From an uncultured Neomegalonema sp. (GTDB lineage Bacteria; Pseudomonadota; Alphaproteobacteria; Rhodobacterales; Rhodobacteraceae), in assembly GCA_937957975.1 (NCBI GenBank), contig CALFFK010000001.1, forward strand, positions 1-64,000: a stretch of DNA of 64,000 bases, written 5' to 3'. The notes under the pieces were generated by a model that worked only from the letters and a program-made list of their open reading frames with translations, was not told the DNA's origin and ran no database searches. A program made the position numbers and the translations under genes. Position 1 is the first letter of the stretch. Each line of letters opens with the position of its first letter. Positions 10,201-19,259 of this stretch are shown here, piece after piece.

Positions 10201-10703
10201 CGAACAGCGAAATCGCCCGGCTCGACCACAGTGGAAGACCGGGTGTAGCCGTTGCGCTGGAGATAGCGCATCAGGGCATCGGGATCGATCCGCGATCCTG
10301 CCTTGGCGGTAAAGCTCGCTTCCTTGATGACCGCCCGCGAGGGGACACGCTGCATAGCTGCGTTCATGCTGGTCAGAATAACGGAGGGCCGCGCCCACTT
10401 GCGCGATAGCGCGGCGAGAGTCGCGAGGCGTTGGGCCAAAATCTCGGTGTTGGGCGATACGCGATCATAGGGCAGACAATCCCATGCGGGGAACCGCAAA
10501 ATCGGGATGTCCGGGCCAAAGATGCGCAATCCATCGACCATCGACGCCATGCGCGTATCATCATTGGCAATGTGAATGACCGGGCCATCCGTGCGACGCA
10601 CCAGATCAGCGAGGAGAGAGGCATCGAACCCTTCCGGCGCGCCACCGACGCGCACGAGTCCTGGGTCGAGCGGCACAGATTGGGCGGGTTGTGGCTGGCT
10701 CAT
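7203..10703 (-). CDS. mfd: Transcription-repair coupling factor Mfd
   Basis: About 1166 aa from MSQPQPAQ...; UvrB-like N-terminus, RID-type region and helicase motifs (GDVGFGKTEVAIRAAF, VVDEEQHFGVRHKERLK, TMTATPIPRTLQLAM). Confidence 0.96.
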   Translation of the reverse strand: MSQPQPAQSVPLDPGLVRVGGAPEGFDASLLADLVRRTDGPVIHIANDDTRMASMVDGLRIFGPDIPILRFPAWDCLPYDRVSPNTEILAQRLATLAALSRKWARPSVILTSMNAAMQRVPSRAVIKEASFTAKAGSRIDPDALMRYLQRNGYTRSSTVVEPGDFAVRGGIIDIFPPGRAKPLRLDFFGDVLETIKRFDPASQLSADKVDRLALAPVSETPLTEEVIERFRRGYREMFGAAGSEDALYEAVSRGGRHQGMEHWLPLFHERLDTLFDYLPEVPVSFDAQVEDIRAGRWDTIQDHYETRKAAQDERTMGAPVYKPILPGLLYLDEQAWAEALTDRPLRAFSPLPTGSGPKTIDAGGKLGRSFAAERQAEGKSEGANLFDAVVAHIEGRIAAKKRVVIASYSDGSRDRMATLLKDHGLGTTATVARWSEIDALPKGTVGLIVWRLESGFETPKLSIVAEQDILGDRLVRQTRKRRTAENFLTEASSLSTGDLVIHVEHGLGRYTGLQTVEALGAPHDCLAIDYANDARLYLPVENIELLSRYGDNENAQLDRLGGGGWQARKAKMKNRIKDMAERLIRIAAERQLRKSPVITPPQGVWEEFCARFPYTETDDQMSAIEDVIEDIGSGRPMDRLVVGDVGFGKTEVAIRAAFAASMEGFQVAVIAPTTLLARQHAKNFAERFRGLPLKVRQLSRFVPAKEATATKEGLNDGTVDIVIGTHALLAKGIKFANLGLLVVDEEQHFGVRHKERLKALKSDVHVLTMTATPIPRTLQLAMTGVREMSLIATPPVDRLSIRTYIAPFDGVTIREALLREHYRGGQSFYVVPRISDLADIEEFLREQLPEIKFATAHGQMAPGALDDVMNAFYDGQFDVLLATTIVESGLDIPTANTLIVHRADMFGLAQLYQIRGRVGRSKTRAYAYFTTKPRKPLTPQAEKRLKVLASLDTLGAGFNLASHDLDLRGAGNLLGEEQSGQIKEVGYELYQDMLEEALAKMRSGEIDAPDDGGTWSPQINLGVPVLLPEAYIADLDVRLGLYRRLSSLATRQELEGFAAELHDRFGKPPPEVESLLAIMRIKAMCRRADIAKLDGGPKGATIQFRNDKFANPAGLAQWIGGQNNLAKVKGTKLVIRRDWDDETTKVKGAFTLCRALAKVAENEQAS

Positions 10704-10743
10704 GGATCGCGAGGTATCCCGCGCGAGGGCTGGTTTCAAGAGT

Positions 10744-10905
10744 GGTCTGCGTACAGACCCTATCAACCCACTTTCCGGGGTTATCATGGAGACCCTTAAA
10801 TAGGGTCGTTCCATAGAATAAGTTAGTCACCCTCCGGCGGAAAAGGTTGCACAGTACCGCCGGAAGGTGAACCAGGGCGCGACACGAAAACGCCCTGATT
10901 TTTTT
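10744..10905 (+). ncRNA. Candidate plus-strand structured RNA ending in an intrinsic terminator
   Basis: Consecutive inverted repeats: ggtctg-cgta-cagacc (10744-10759), gaccct-taaat-agggtc (10791-10807), tcaccctccggcgg...ccgccggaaggtga (10827-10870), then the terminator at 10873-10905. Confidence 0.35.
10873..10905 (+). terminator. Rho-independent terminator, plus strand
   Basis: cagggcg-cgacacgaaaa-cgccctg followed by attttttt. Confidence 0.75.
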
Positions 10906-11067
10906 ACGCCATAAAGCGCATTCCTGTGTGTGGCAATGACGCCGAAATAAACACTTCGATTTTTCCGGTATGGGAAGCAGCATTGTATCTGCTCGCACAG
11001 CCATGCCCATTATGGTTCGGGCGATAGGCAGGCATCCCTGAAGTCCGCCGCACCTTCCGCTCCAACA

Positions 11068-11091
11068 TCATTATCACTCCCACGATAATGA
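11068..11091. promoter_or_regulatory. Inverted repeat upstream of the EPS operon, possible operator
   Basis: TCATTATC-actcccac-GATAATGA, perfect 8-bp arms. Confidence 0.35.
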
Positions 11092-11325
11092 TAGATCACA
11101 AGCCTCACAGGCAAGGTATCAACAATACTGTGAAATTTCGTGGTTGGCTTGTTAGCAGGCGCCTTCAACGCTGTCGCCACAGCCCGAAGAAAATCTTCGT
11201 CATTGTACTGGCAAGCAATCTGCATCGGCACGGTGTGGATTAACCAGATCATGACCAGTCGTGCGTATTGTATCGCAACACTAAATTGTGAGGCTGCGGC
11301 CAGTACGGCCTCGAAGGGATGCGCA

Positions 11326-13101
11326 ATGGGCGAACTGAAATTTCAGCTTCAACACTACCTTTCCGAATTATGGAAGCGGCGGTGGAGTATCCTGATCGTC
11401 TCGTGCCTTGTCGGTATGATCGGGTCATTCTTTGCCGCCTCGGCGCGGGATGTCTACACATCAAAAGCAACGGTCTTCGTTGATACGACTTCGTTGCTAC
11501 AGAAAATTGTTGGGCGCGATTTCGCTCTAAGCGATCCCGGCGTGGTGATCGAGAATGTGCGTAAATCGATGTATGCGCGCCCAAACATCGAGGAGGTGAT
11601 TCGCCGCACCGACCTCGACCTGAAACTCAATGACAAGCGGGATTGGGAATCACTCGTCAATACCTTGAGCAAGGAAATGAGTCTCAAACGTCAGGGGCAG
11701 GATTTCTACAATATCGAGTTTTCCAGCGGCAACCCGCGCGAGGCACGGGACGTCGTGCAGGCATTGCTTGACCTCTTCCTCGAAGAGGGTCTGATCCGCA
11801 CAGTTGCCGATGGCGATGACAAGGAATCAGTCCGCCGCTATGTTGAAGGGCAATTCAACGAAGCTTCCGCCCGGCTGGCAGATGTCGAAACACGCATCGC
11901 CGCCCATGAACGCCAATTCCGTGAAGAGTTGTCCGGTGCTTCCTCGGTCGTCAGTGAGAAACGTAGTATCGAAAATCAGCTTTCGCAGGTCGAAAGCGAA
12001 CGCCTTCTCTATCAGCAGAACCTCGCGAACCTGCGCTCACGTCTTGCCAGTACGCCGCCCCGGATCGTCGAACGTGTTGAGCAACCACAACAGCAACAAC
12101 GACCCTACATCCCGCCACCCAGCACCGCAAAAGTGCCCGTGCCACAAGGCCCAACACCTGAACAACAGCAATACCTCTCTTTCCAGGCCCAGGCCGGAGC
12201 GGTACAGGCTGAAGTACAGCAGCTTTTGCAGCGCCTGACGCCACAGCACCCGGATGTTGCCGCCGCCCAGCAACGCGCCGCAAATGTGCAGGCACAGCTA
12301 AACAGCCTTCAGATCGCCGCCCAACAAGCGAATGCACGCCTTCAGTCGCGTATCCAGCAGGCTCTCGCCCAGAACGCGCAAGTCGATGCCGAATACCGCA
12401 ACTGGCAAATCGAGAGCAATCGCCCGTTGCCGCAGTTACAGGCGCGCGAAATCATGGGCCCGAACCCGGTCGTCGCCAATCTGCGCGCCGAGATCGGCCA
12501 GCTTGAAAGCCGCCTGACCGTCGCCGACCGGCAAATAAATCAGCTTCGTGGCCAATTGCCACGGCTTCAGGCTACCCTTGCGCGTCAACCGGAAGCCATT
12601 CAGGCCCAACAGAAGATGCAAAACGAGCGGGACAAATACGCAGCCGAAACAGAACGTCATCGTGAACGCCTCGACAAACTGATCGCTATTGGTGATCCAA
12701 CCCGCCAGAATTTTGTCGATTTCCGTGTGATCGAACCGCCGCAGGTCGCTGTAACTCCTGCCGGACCGAATCGCCTCGTCCTCTTCCTCGGTGCGGGTTT
12801 CATGGCGGTGGGTGCGGGGATTGGCACAGCGTTCATGCGCATCCAGATGTCCGACAATATGCCGACCATCACCCATATGAAGAACGCCTTCGACCTGCCC
12901 GTCCTGGGCAGTATCTCGATGATAGGAACAGCGGGGCAAAAAACGCGCACGGTAATGGGGAACCTCATTTACCTCGCTGTAATTGCTGCCCTCGTAACCA
13001 TCTTCGCCTGGGTGACATATCGGTATCACGTCACACTCTGGCGGCCGGATGTAACCGGCTTGATAGAGGCTGTGGGCAAAACATTCGGCGCGCTGATCTA
13101 A
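11326..13101 (+). CDS. Polysaccharide chain-length determinant (Wzz/GumC-like, XrtA/PEP-CTERM system)
   Basis: MGELKFQLQHYLSELWKRRWSILIVSCLVGMIGSFFAASARDVYTSKATVFVD; Wzz N-terminus, coiled-coil and Gln-rich middle, C-terminal TM. Confidence 0.88.
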   Translation: MGELKFQLQHYLSELWKRRWSILIVSCLVGMIGSFFAASARDVYTSKATVFVDTTSLLQKIVGRDFALSDPGVVIENVRKSMYARPNIEEVIRRTDLDLKLNDKRDWESLVNTLSKEMSLKRQGQDFYNIEFSSGNPREARDVVQALLDLFLEEGLIRTVADGDDKESVRRYVEGQFNEASARLADVETRIAAHERQFREELSGASSVVSEKRSIENQLSQVESERLLYQQNLANLRSRLASTPPRIVERVEQPQQQQRPYIPPPSTAKVPVPQGPTPEQQQYLSFQAQAGAVQAEVQQLLQRLTPQHPDVAAAQQRAANVQAQLNSLQIAAQQANARLQSRIQQALAQNAQVDAEYRNWQIESNRPLPQLQAREIMGPNPVVANLRAEIGQLESRLTVADRQINQLRGQLPRLQATLARQPEAIQAQQKMQNERDKYAAETERHRERLDKLIAIGDPTRQNFVDFRVIEPPQVAVTPAGPNRLVLFLGAGFMAVGAGIGTAFMRIQMSDNMPTITHMKNAFDLPVLGSISMIGTAGQKTRTVMGNLIYLAVIAALVTIFAWVTYRYHVTLWRPDVTGLIEAVGKTFGALI

Positions 13102-13165
13102 GTAAATTGCGAGCGAGCGACGGGGGGAGATCATCCCGCCGCCTTCGCGCGCGGGAGGACACATT

Positions 13166-14239
13166 ATGAGCATTATCGACCGTGCCACATCAGGACAGCG
13201 CATCGCCCAGAGTGGAAAAGGGCCGAAACGCCTCGCTCCAATACCTGCGAAAAAGCGCGAGGATCGCTCGATCCTTGATGACATCGACGCCTGGGAGCAG
13301 GAAAGCCCAGAGCCTCTTGCCAGACAGCCGAAATCCGCTGCAAGGCAAAAAGTATCGGATGACGATGTTAAGGCCTTCGGCGAAAACTTTCTCCCTGCTG
13401 AAGAACCTGCGAAAGCGCCGAAAGCCGCCCAACACCAGCAAGCAAAAGCGACACCTCCCTCACAGCATGCGCGTAGTCGTGAATTTTCTTTCGATTATAA
13501 TCGGCTGGAAAAATTCGGCTTCATCACGCCAAAGTTTCGCCGTTCTCGCATCTCGGAAGAATTTCGCCTGATTAAGCGTCGTCTGATGCAGCGGATGTCC
13601 CTGTCGGCAAAAAAGAAGAAGGGACAGGCAGGACGGGATGACCGAAATCATGTCATCCTCGTCACCAGCGCCCGCCCAAGCGAGGGCAAAAGCTTCGTTG
13701 CAATGAACCTCGCCCTCTCGATCGTCTTCGACGAGGGTTTGAATGTTCTGCTTGTCGATGGCGATGTGGCACGGCCTTCGATGTCCAAGATTCTTGGGCT
13801 ACGGAACGATCTTCCCGGCCTGACGGACCTCTTGCTGGAGGACGAAGCGTCATTGCCGGACGTCCTGCTCCGCGAGAAAGACAAATCACTGAGTTATCTG
13901 GCCGCCGGAGCCATGGTGGCCTCCGCTACAGACCTGTTCGGAGGCGACCGGATGGAGACACTCGTGGCGGATATAGCTGAACGCTATGCCGACAGAATCA
14001 TAATTCTTGATGCTCCACCATTGCTTGCCAGCACTGAGCCTGTCGCCCTCGCAGAACACGTCGGCCAGGTCGTCATGGTGGTCGATGCGGAAAAAACTTC
14101 GCGGAACGCGGTCGATTCGGCACTGGATTTGCTTGGAACCGATCAGAACGTCAACCTGGTGCTGAACAAGACTACTGTCGGAAACCGCACCGAGCAATTC
14201 GGAAGCTATTATGAAGCATACAATCAAGCCCAGCCGTAA
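13166..14239 (+). CDS. XrtA-associated tyrosine-protein autokinase (BY-kinase, CpsD/CapB family)
   Basis: Walker A VTSARPSEGKSFVAMNLALS, Walker A' NVLLVDGDVARPSMSKILGL, ADRIIILDAPPLLAS. Confidence 0.88.
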   Translation: MSIIDRATSGQRIAQSGKGPKRLAPIPAKKREDRSILDDIDAWEQESPEPLARQPKSAARQKVSDDDVKAFGENFLPAEEPAKAPKAAQHQQAKATPPSQHARSREFSFDYNRLEKFGFITPKFRRSRISEEFRLIKRRLMQRMSLSAKKKKGQAGRDDRNHVILVTSARPSEGKSFVAMNLALSIVFDEGLNVLLVDGDVARPSMSKILGLRNDLPGLTDLLLEDEASLPDVLLREKDKSLSYLAAGAMVASATDLFGGDRMETLVADIAERYADRIIILDAPPLLASTEPVALAEHVGQVVMVVDAEKTSRNAVDSALDLLGTDQNVNLVLNKTTVGNRTEQFGSYYEAYNQAQP

Positions 14240-15854
14240 GGCCCATCGTCTGTCTGCACGCAACAAGCTTCTGACAGCCGGTAGCGCCGTTGTCATCGCA
14301 GCATTATCCAGTGCACTCGTGGCGCAGACTGCCGGAGAACGTATATACTCCGGCGGCTATACGACCAGTGGAATCCCGGTCACAGACGATGCCTTTGGTG
14401 CAGTGTCCCCAAATGGGGCGACAGGCCCAATTGCGCCGATCGGCGTTGGTGCAGCCACGGCTCGCCCCGGCACACTCCAACGGAATGACCCTGTAACGCG
14501 GGGTCGCTGGACAACACAGGTGACACCTTTCGTCGAAGGAACAGTCAGCTATTCTGATAACGTCAACCTCGCCCCTGACGGTTTCGAGGAAGATGATACA
14601 ATCTTCACCGCCACGGCGGGCGTCGATGTGGCCGTCCAGAGCCAGCGCCTTTCCGGTCAGGTCGCGTATGCGGTCAGCTACGACCATTATCTGAACGACA
14701 CGAACGATGATGGCATTCGCCACAACCTCGATACCGGGTGGACCGCTGCCATCATTCCGAATCTGCTGTTCCTTGATGTCGGCGCGGGCGTCTCTGAAGT
14801 CTTCGTCAATTCCAATGATCGTTTCTCCGGCAATCAGCTTGCCAATAGCGATGATCGCAGCCGCGCATATTACGGCCTCGTCAGCCCGTCGATCCGCAAG
14901 AATATCGGTGGCTGGGCAAATGCAGAGCTGCGCTATACCGGTCGCGGCGAAGCCTTTGAAGCCGACGATACCGATGGTGGCTTCGCGCATACAGGTCGGG
15001 CGTCATTGACCTCTGATCCACGCAAGTTCCGCCGGTTCGGCTGGGCCGCTGTCACCGAATACGAACGTTTCGACCGTGAATCGAGCGATGAGGATCTGGA
15101 TCGCTGGACGTCTTATGTCAGCGTCGATGTGCCGGTTTCGCGCACACTGGCCTTGACGGCAAATGCCGGTTACGATGACTTTTCGAATAATGTGAATGAC
15201 GACTTTGCAGGTGCCTACGGCAATGTGGGCGTGCGCTATCAGCCAACCCCACGCCTTTCCAGTCAGGCCTTCGTCGGTTATCGCTACGATGGTGTGGATT
15301 ACGGCGCGTCTGTCAGCTACGCAGCGCAACGCAACCTCTCGCTCTCGCTGGCGGCACGGCGCGGCGTACAGTTCTCGAACTTTGACAATGATGAAGCCAT
15401 CAGCACGGCCCTTAATGGCAGTCGCGGCGGACTCGCAAACAACCTGAACCCAAGCTTCGCCATTCAGGATTCGGATGCCATCGTCGATACGCTTCAGGCC
15501 CAAGCCGCAGGCTCGCTTGGAAAAACCGGCTGGACAGCGGGCGTCACGGTTCTGCATCGCGACTTCGATTCAGTGTTCGAAGACGAAACCGTCGTTTCAG
15601 CCAACCTTGGCCTGACCCGTGCCCTGACCAATCGCATCTCTGCCGAGCTGGGCGCAGGCTACAGCAGGTTCGATCAAGATGGCTCCAGCGTAAGCGATTT
15701 CGACACTTTGGCGCTCGGTGCAGGACTGAATTACCAGCTTACCGAAATTGTCAACGTTTTTGGGCGATACACATACACGGAACGATTCGCGGATGATTCC
15801 CTCGATGAGTTCAAAGAGAACGCCGGCATCGTCGGTGTGACCGCAAGTTTCTGA
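14211..15854 (+). CDS. PEP-CTERM system-associated outer-membrane beta-barrel protein (TIGR03016-like)
   Basis: Long beta-rich protein with repeated TAGVTVLHRDFDS/LSAELGAGYSRFD strands ending in aromatic F; position in the XrtA cluster. Confidence 0.8.
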   Translation: MKHTIKPSRKAHRLSARNKLLTAGSAVVIAALSSALVAQTAGERIYSGGYTTSGIPVTDDAFGAVSPNGATGPIAPIGVGAATARPGTLQRNDPVTRGRWTTQVTPFVEGTVSYSDNVNLAPDGFEEDDTIFTATAGVDVAVQSQRLSGQVAYAVSYDHYLNDTNDDGIRHNLDTGWTAAIIPNLLFLDVGAGVSEVFVNSNDRFSGNQLANSDDRSRAYYGLVSPSIRKNIGGWANAELRYTGRGEAFEADDTDGGFAHTGRASLTSDPRKFRRFGWAAVTEYERFDRESSDEDLDRWTSYVSVDVPVSRTLALTANAGYDDFSNNVNDDFAGAYGNVGVRYQPTPRLSSQAFVGYRYDGVDYGASVSYAAQRNLSLSLAARRGVQFSNFDNDEAISTALNGSRGGLANNLNPSFAIQDSDAIVDTLQAQAAGSLGKTGWTAGVTVLHRDFDSVFEDETVVSANLGLTRALTNRISAELGAGYSRFDQDGSSVSDFDTLALGAGLNYQLTEIVNVFGRYTYTERFADDSLDEFKENAGIVGVTASF

Positions 15855-15895
15855 ATTGAGCGGGCCGCAACGCGGCCCAGATCAAGGGTGACGAG

Positions 15896-16930
15896 ATGTA
15901 CGAAGAATTCTACGGCCTTACCGCCAATCCCTTCCGCCTGACCCCGGACTCAAAGTTTTTCTATGGGTCCGAAGGTCACAGGAAGGCGATGTCGTACCTC
16001 AAGTACGGCCTCTACCAAGGCGAAGGCTTCATCGTCATCACTGGCGGCGTTGGCACGGGTAAATCTACCCTCGTCGGCCAGCTCTTCTCCGAACTGGATG
16101 GCAACGACATCGTTGCCGCCCAGATCGGGACGACGCAGGTAGACGCAGATGATTGTATCCGCCTCATTTGCAATGCTTTCGAAATCGACGTGGATACCCG
16201 CGACAAGGCGGACCTGATTTCCGCCTTCGAGGAATTCCTCATCGAACAGAACCAGATGGGCAAGCGCGTTCTTCTGGTAGTGGATGAGGCGCAAAACATG
16301 CCTCTCCGCGCACTGGAGGAGCTGCGGATGCTCTCCAACTTCAATGTCGGCGGGCAACCTCTTTTCCAGAGCTTCCTGCTAGGTCAACCGCAGTTCCTCC
16401 AGACCGTTGGCCACAAGGATCTCGCACAGCTTCAGCAACGGATCATCGCCTCCTACAAACTCGCTTCCATGAGTACAGAGGAGACCGAAGAATACATCAA
16501 ACATCGTCTGGAAATGGTCGGCTGGCAGAACTATCCCGCCTTCGCACCCGAAGCCTTTGCCCGTATCTACGAAAAGACCAAAGGTGTGCCACGCCTCATC
16601 AACACGCTGGCGAACCGCATCATGCTGTTCGCCGCGCTTGAGGAAGCCAGCCAGGTCGATCGTGAAATGGTCGAAACGGTGATCGAGGACCAGAAAAACG
16701 AAGAAGTTCCAACCGAGGAAGAAGCCGCCCCCGCAGCAAGTGGCGGCGCGCCAATCTCAAATGATCGCCTCGCAAAGATCGAACGGGCCGTGACCGTCAT
16801 CGCACGTCGTCTCGAAAAACTGGAAGATCGCGTCACCGAACACGACGAAGCGGTGCATGAACTGATTGATCTGGCCATGAAAGCCTACGGCGGAGAAGAA
16901 GAGGACGTCGTGCAGCTAAAGCAGGCATGA
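15896..16930 (+). CDS. XrtA/PEP-CTERM system-associated AAA ATPase (TIGR03015, ExeA-like)
   Basis: MYEEFYGLTANPFRLTPDSKFFYGSEGHRKAMSYLKYGLYQGEGFIVITGGVGTGKSTL...VLLVVDEAQNMPLRALEELRMLSN. Confidence 0.92.
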   Translation: MYEEFYGLTANPFRLTPDSKFFYGSEGHRKAMSYLKYGLYQGEGFIVITGGVGTGKSTLVGQLFSELDGNDIVAAQIGTTQVDADDCIRLICNAFEIDVDTRDKADLISAFEEFLIEQNQMGKRVLLVVDEAQNMPLRALEELRMLSNFNVGGQPLFQSFLLGQPQFLQTVGHKDLAQLQQRIIASYKLASMSTEETEEYIKHRLEMVGWQNYPAFAPEAFARIYEKTKGVPRLINTLANRIMLFAALEEASQVDREMVETVIEDQKNEEVPTEEEAAPAASGGAPISNDRLAKIERAVTVIARRLEKLEDRVTEHDEAVHELIDLAMKAYGGEEEDVVQLKQA

Positions 16931-16969
16931 CCAGTACGTCGCACTACTATTAGTCAGCTCGGTGGCTTT

Positions 16970-16988
16970 CCTCTCCGCTACGGAGAGG
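16970..16988. terminator. Hairpin downstream of the ATPase gene
   Basis: cctctccg-cta-cggagagg, perfect 8-bp stem; weak T tract. Confidence 0.4.
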
Positions 16989-17045
16989 TTTCGCAAGATT
17001 GTGATAAAGAGCTTGCCCCGAAAACGTACGCCCCCGGATCGACTA

Positions 17046-17130
17046 GTGGATCGACCGAGACATTTGAACCCCACAGCCTTGCGCGGGCCTCCCGGTTATC
17101 TTGTTTAAATGTCGAGATAAGTTGATCCAC
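17046..17130. repeat. Imperfect long inverted repeat in the 0.4-kb intergenic region
   Basis: gtggatcgaccgagacatttgaac (17046-17069) pairs with gtttaaatgtcgagataagttgatccac (17103-17130); nested within ctagtgga...tccactag. Confidence 0.6.
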
Positions 17131-17173
17131 CAAACAAAATCCAGTGGGTTCGTTTCGTCAGAAACAATCCACT

Positions 17174-17287
17174 AGAGCGTATTGAATTTAGGCTGAAGCA
17201 ATGCATCAGCTTTCGCGTTCCAGCCGCTGGCGTTCCGCAGGAGGCGAGAGGCGGCGGAGGCAGATCCGATTTCAATGCAAAACGCTA
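17174..17287. repeat. Short element bounded by imperfect terminal inverted repeats (REP/MITE-like)
   Basis: agagcgtattgaattt at the left end, tttcaatgcaaaacgct at the right end; the interior is rich in gcg/ggcgg. Confidence 0.45.
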
Positions 17288-17341
17288 TAAACGTCATTTC
17301 TGCCCACGCAGCATCCGGGCAACGCGTAAAAAGGCAGATCA

Positions 17342-18259
17342 ATGGAAAACGCTACCGCCATAATACCTGGCGTCTTGACCATCGACGTGGAGGAACATTT
17401 CCACGTTCATGCCTTTTCCTCCATCATCGACCGCGCCGACTGGCCAAACCATGAAAGCCGAGTCGAAGCGAATACTGACAGAATCCTGCAAATCTTTGCT
17501 GATGGCGGCGCAACGGGGACATTTTTTACCCTCGGCTGCGTTGCGGACCGTCACCCTGCGCTCATCCGCCGGATCGTTGACGCAGGCCATGAACTGGCCA
17601 GTCATGGGCAAGGCCACTACGCCGTATTCAATCAGAATCGCGCAACCTTTCTCGAAGATGTGCGCCGGTCGCGCCTGACGCTCGAAGATACGGGGGGCGC
17701 CGCTGTTCGCGGATACCGTGCGGCCAGTTTTTCAATCGACGCACGCAGTCCCTGGGCCTATGAGGCGCTTGCGGAAGCCGGGTATGATTATTCCTCCAGT
17801 TCCCATCCGATCACGCATGATCTCTATGGCGATCCCGATGCCCCGCGTCACCCCTTTCGCGAACCAAGCACCGGAATGCTGGAAATCCCTATCACGACGC
17901 TGCTGTGGCGCGGTCGGCGGATACCAGCGGGGGGCGGGGGATTCTTCCGCATGTTTCCGCTGGCCCTCGTTCGGGCGAACATGGCGCGGATGCGGGCCGA
18001 AGGCGTACCGCCGAATTTTTACCTGCATCCATGGGAAATCGATCCGGGCCAACCGCGCATTAACGGCGCGCCCTTAAAGTCGAGACTCCGCCACACGATT
18101 GGCCTCGGTCGTTGCGAATCAAAATTGCAAAGACTGATCGCCAGTGGTGGTTCTGACAAACCCTGGACCCGAATGGACGAGGCGTATCATGGATGGCTCA
18201 ACGATTTTCCCGCAGCAGGGAACGCTGACTCCGACGGTCACACAATTCTCGCCGGGTGA
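17342..18259 (+). CDS. XrtA system polysaccharide deacetylase (TIGR03006-like)
   Basis: GVLTIDVEEHFHVHAFSSII...GATGTFFTLGCVADRHPALIRRIVDAGHELASHGQGHYAV: NodB-homology motifs. Confidence 0.92.
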   Translation: MENATAIIPGVLTIDVEEHFHVHAFSSIIDRADWPNHESRVEANTDRILQIFADGGATGTFFTLGCVADRHPALIRRIVDAGHELASHGQGHYAVFNQNRATFLEDVRRSRLTLEDTGGAAVRGYRAASFSIDARSPWAYEALAEAGYDYSSSSHPITHDLYGDPDAPRHPFREPSTGMLEIPITTLLWRGRRIPAGGGGFFRMFPLALVRANMARMRAEGVPPNFYLHPWEIDPGQPRINGAPLKSRLRHTIGLGRCESKLQRLIASGGSDKPWTRMDEAYHGWLNDFPAAGNADSDGHTILAG

Positions 18260-19259
18260 CGAGGCGGATTGGGATGGTTTTCTCGCCTCCCGTTCTGACG
18301 CAACACCATTCCACACCCTCGCATGGCGCAATGCCGTGCGCGAAGGGCTTGGCTACGATACACCATGGCTGATCGCACGGGCCGCAGGCAAGGTAGTCGG
18401 CATCCTGCCACTGGTGCATGTGAAGACACCGTTATTTGGTAATAACCTCATTTCGACGGGCTTTTCTGTTGGCGGTGGTGTTATCGCAAATGATAGCGAC
18501 ACAGCGGATGCGCTGGCAAAAGCGGCGATTGCCATGGGCGAGGAACGGGGCGTCGATTGCCTCGAACTACGCGGCGAGACGGCGCTGTTTGATGGCTGGC
18601 CCACGAAATCAGAAACCTATGCAGGTTTTCGCGCCCCCATCGCCAAAACCTCCGAAGATCGCCTGAAAGCCGTCCCCCGCAAGAAGCGCGCGGATGTGCG
18701 CAAGGGGATCAAGGCCGATTTCATCATCGACACAGAGGCGCCAGTCGCGGTGTTCCATGATCTCTATGCCCGTAACCTGCACGCTCTCGGCACTCCGATC
18801 CTGCCTCTGAAATGGTATGCGGCACTGAAATCCGCGTTTGGCGATGCCTGCGAGATTTCGACTGTGGGGACCGCCGAGCATGGGCCGGTCGTGGCGCTGA
18901 TGACCTTCTGGTATCGAGGCTGCGTCTATCCCTATTACGTCGGCGCATTGGTCGAGGCCCGCAAGCTGCACGCCTTCGATCATGTCTATTGGGACCTGAT
19001 GGAGCGCGCGGGCGAAGCCGGGATCGAAACGTTCGATTTCGGGCGTTCCAAACACGGGACCGGCTCGTTCGACTACAAGAAATTCTGGGGTTTCGAGCCG
19101 ACGCCGCTGGCCTATCAGTATCACCTGATCGGGGCGACAGAGATGCCGGACGTGAACCCGAACAACCCCAAATACGCGCGTTTCGTGAAGACGTGGCAGA
19201 AGCTGCCCTTCGGCGTTACCAAGCGGGTTGGGCCTTTCCTTGCGCGGCAGTTGGGATAA
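18189..19259 (+). CDS. FemAB-family XrtA/PEP-CTERM system-associated protein (TIGR03019-like)
   Basis: Two GNAT-like halves; TFDFGRSKHGTGSFDYKKFWGFEPTPLAYQYHL; overlaps the deacetylase gene by 71 nt. Confidence 0.88.
   Translation: MDGSTIFPQQGTLTPTVTQFSPGDEADWDGFLASRSDATPFHTLAWRNAVREGLGYDTPWLIARAAGKVVGILPLVHVKTPLFGNNLISTGFSVGGGVIANDSDTADALAKAAIAMGEERGVDCLELRGETALFDGWPTKSETYAGFRAPIAKTSEDRLKAVPRKKRADVRKGIKADFIIDTEAPVAVFHDLYARNLHALGTPILPLKWYAALKSAFGDACEISTVGTAEHGPVVALMTFWYRGCVYPYYVGALVEARKLHAFDHVYWDLMERAGEAGIETFDFGRSKHGTGSFDYKKFWGFEPTPLAYQYHLIGATEMPDVNPNNPKYARFVKTWQKLPFGVTKRVGPFLARQLG

Noticed and set aside
11010-11225. Minus-strand 72-aa ORF (MQIACQYNDEDFLRAVATALKAPANKPTTKF...) in the EPS upstream region
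   Set aside because: Could be a real small protein, but there is no family match I know and no supporting signal; left unannotated.
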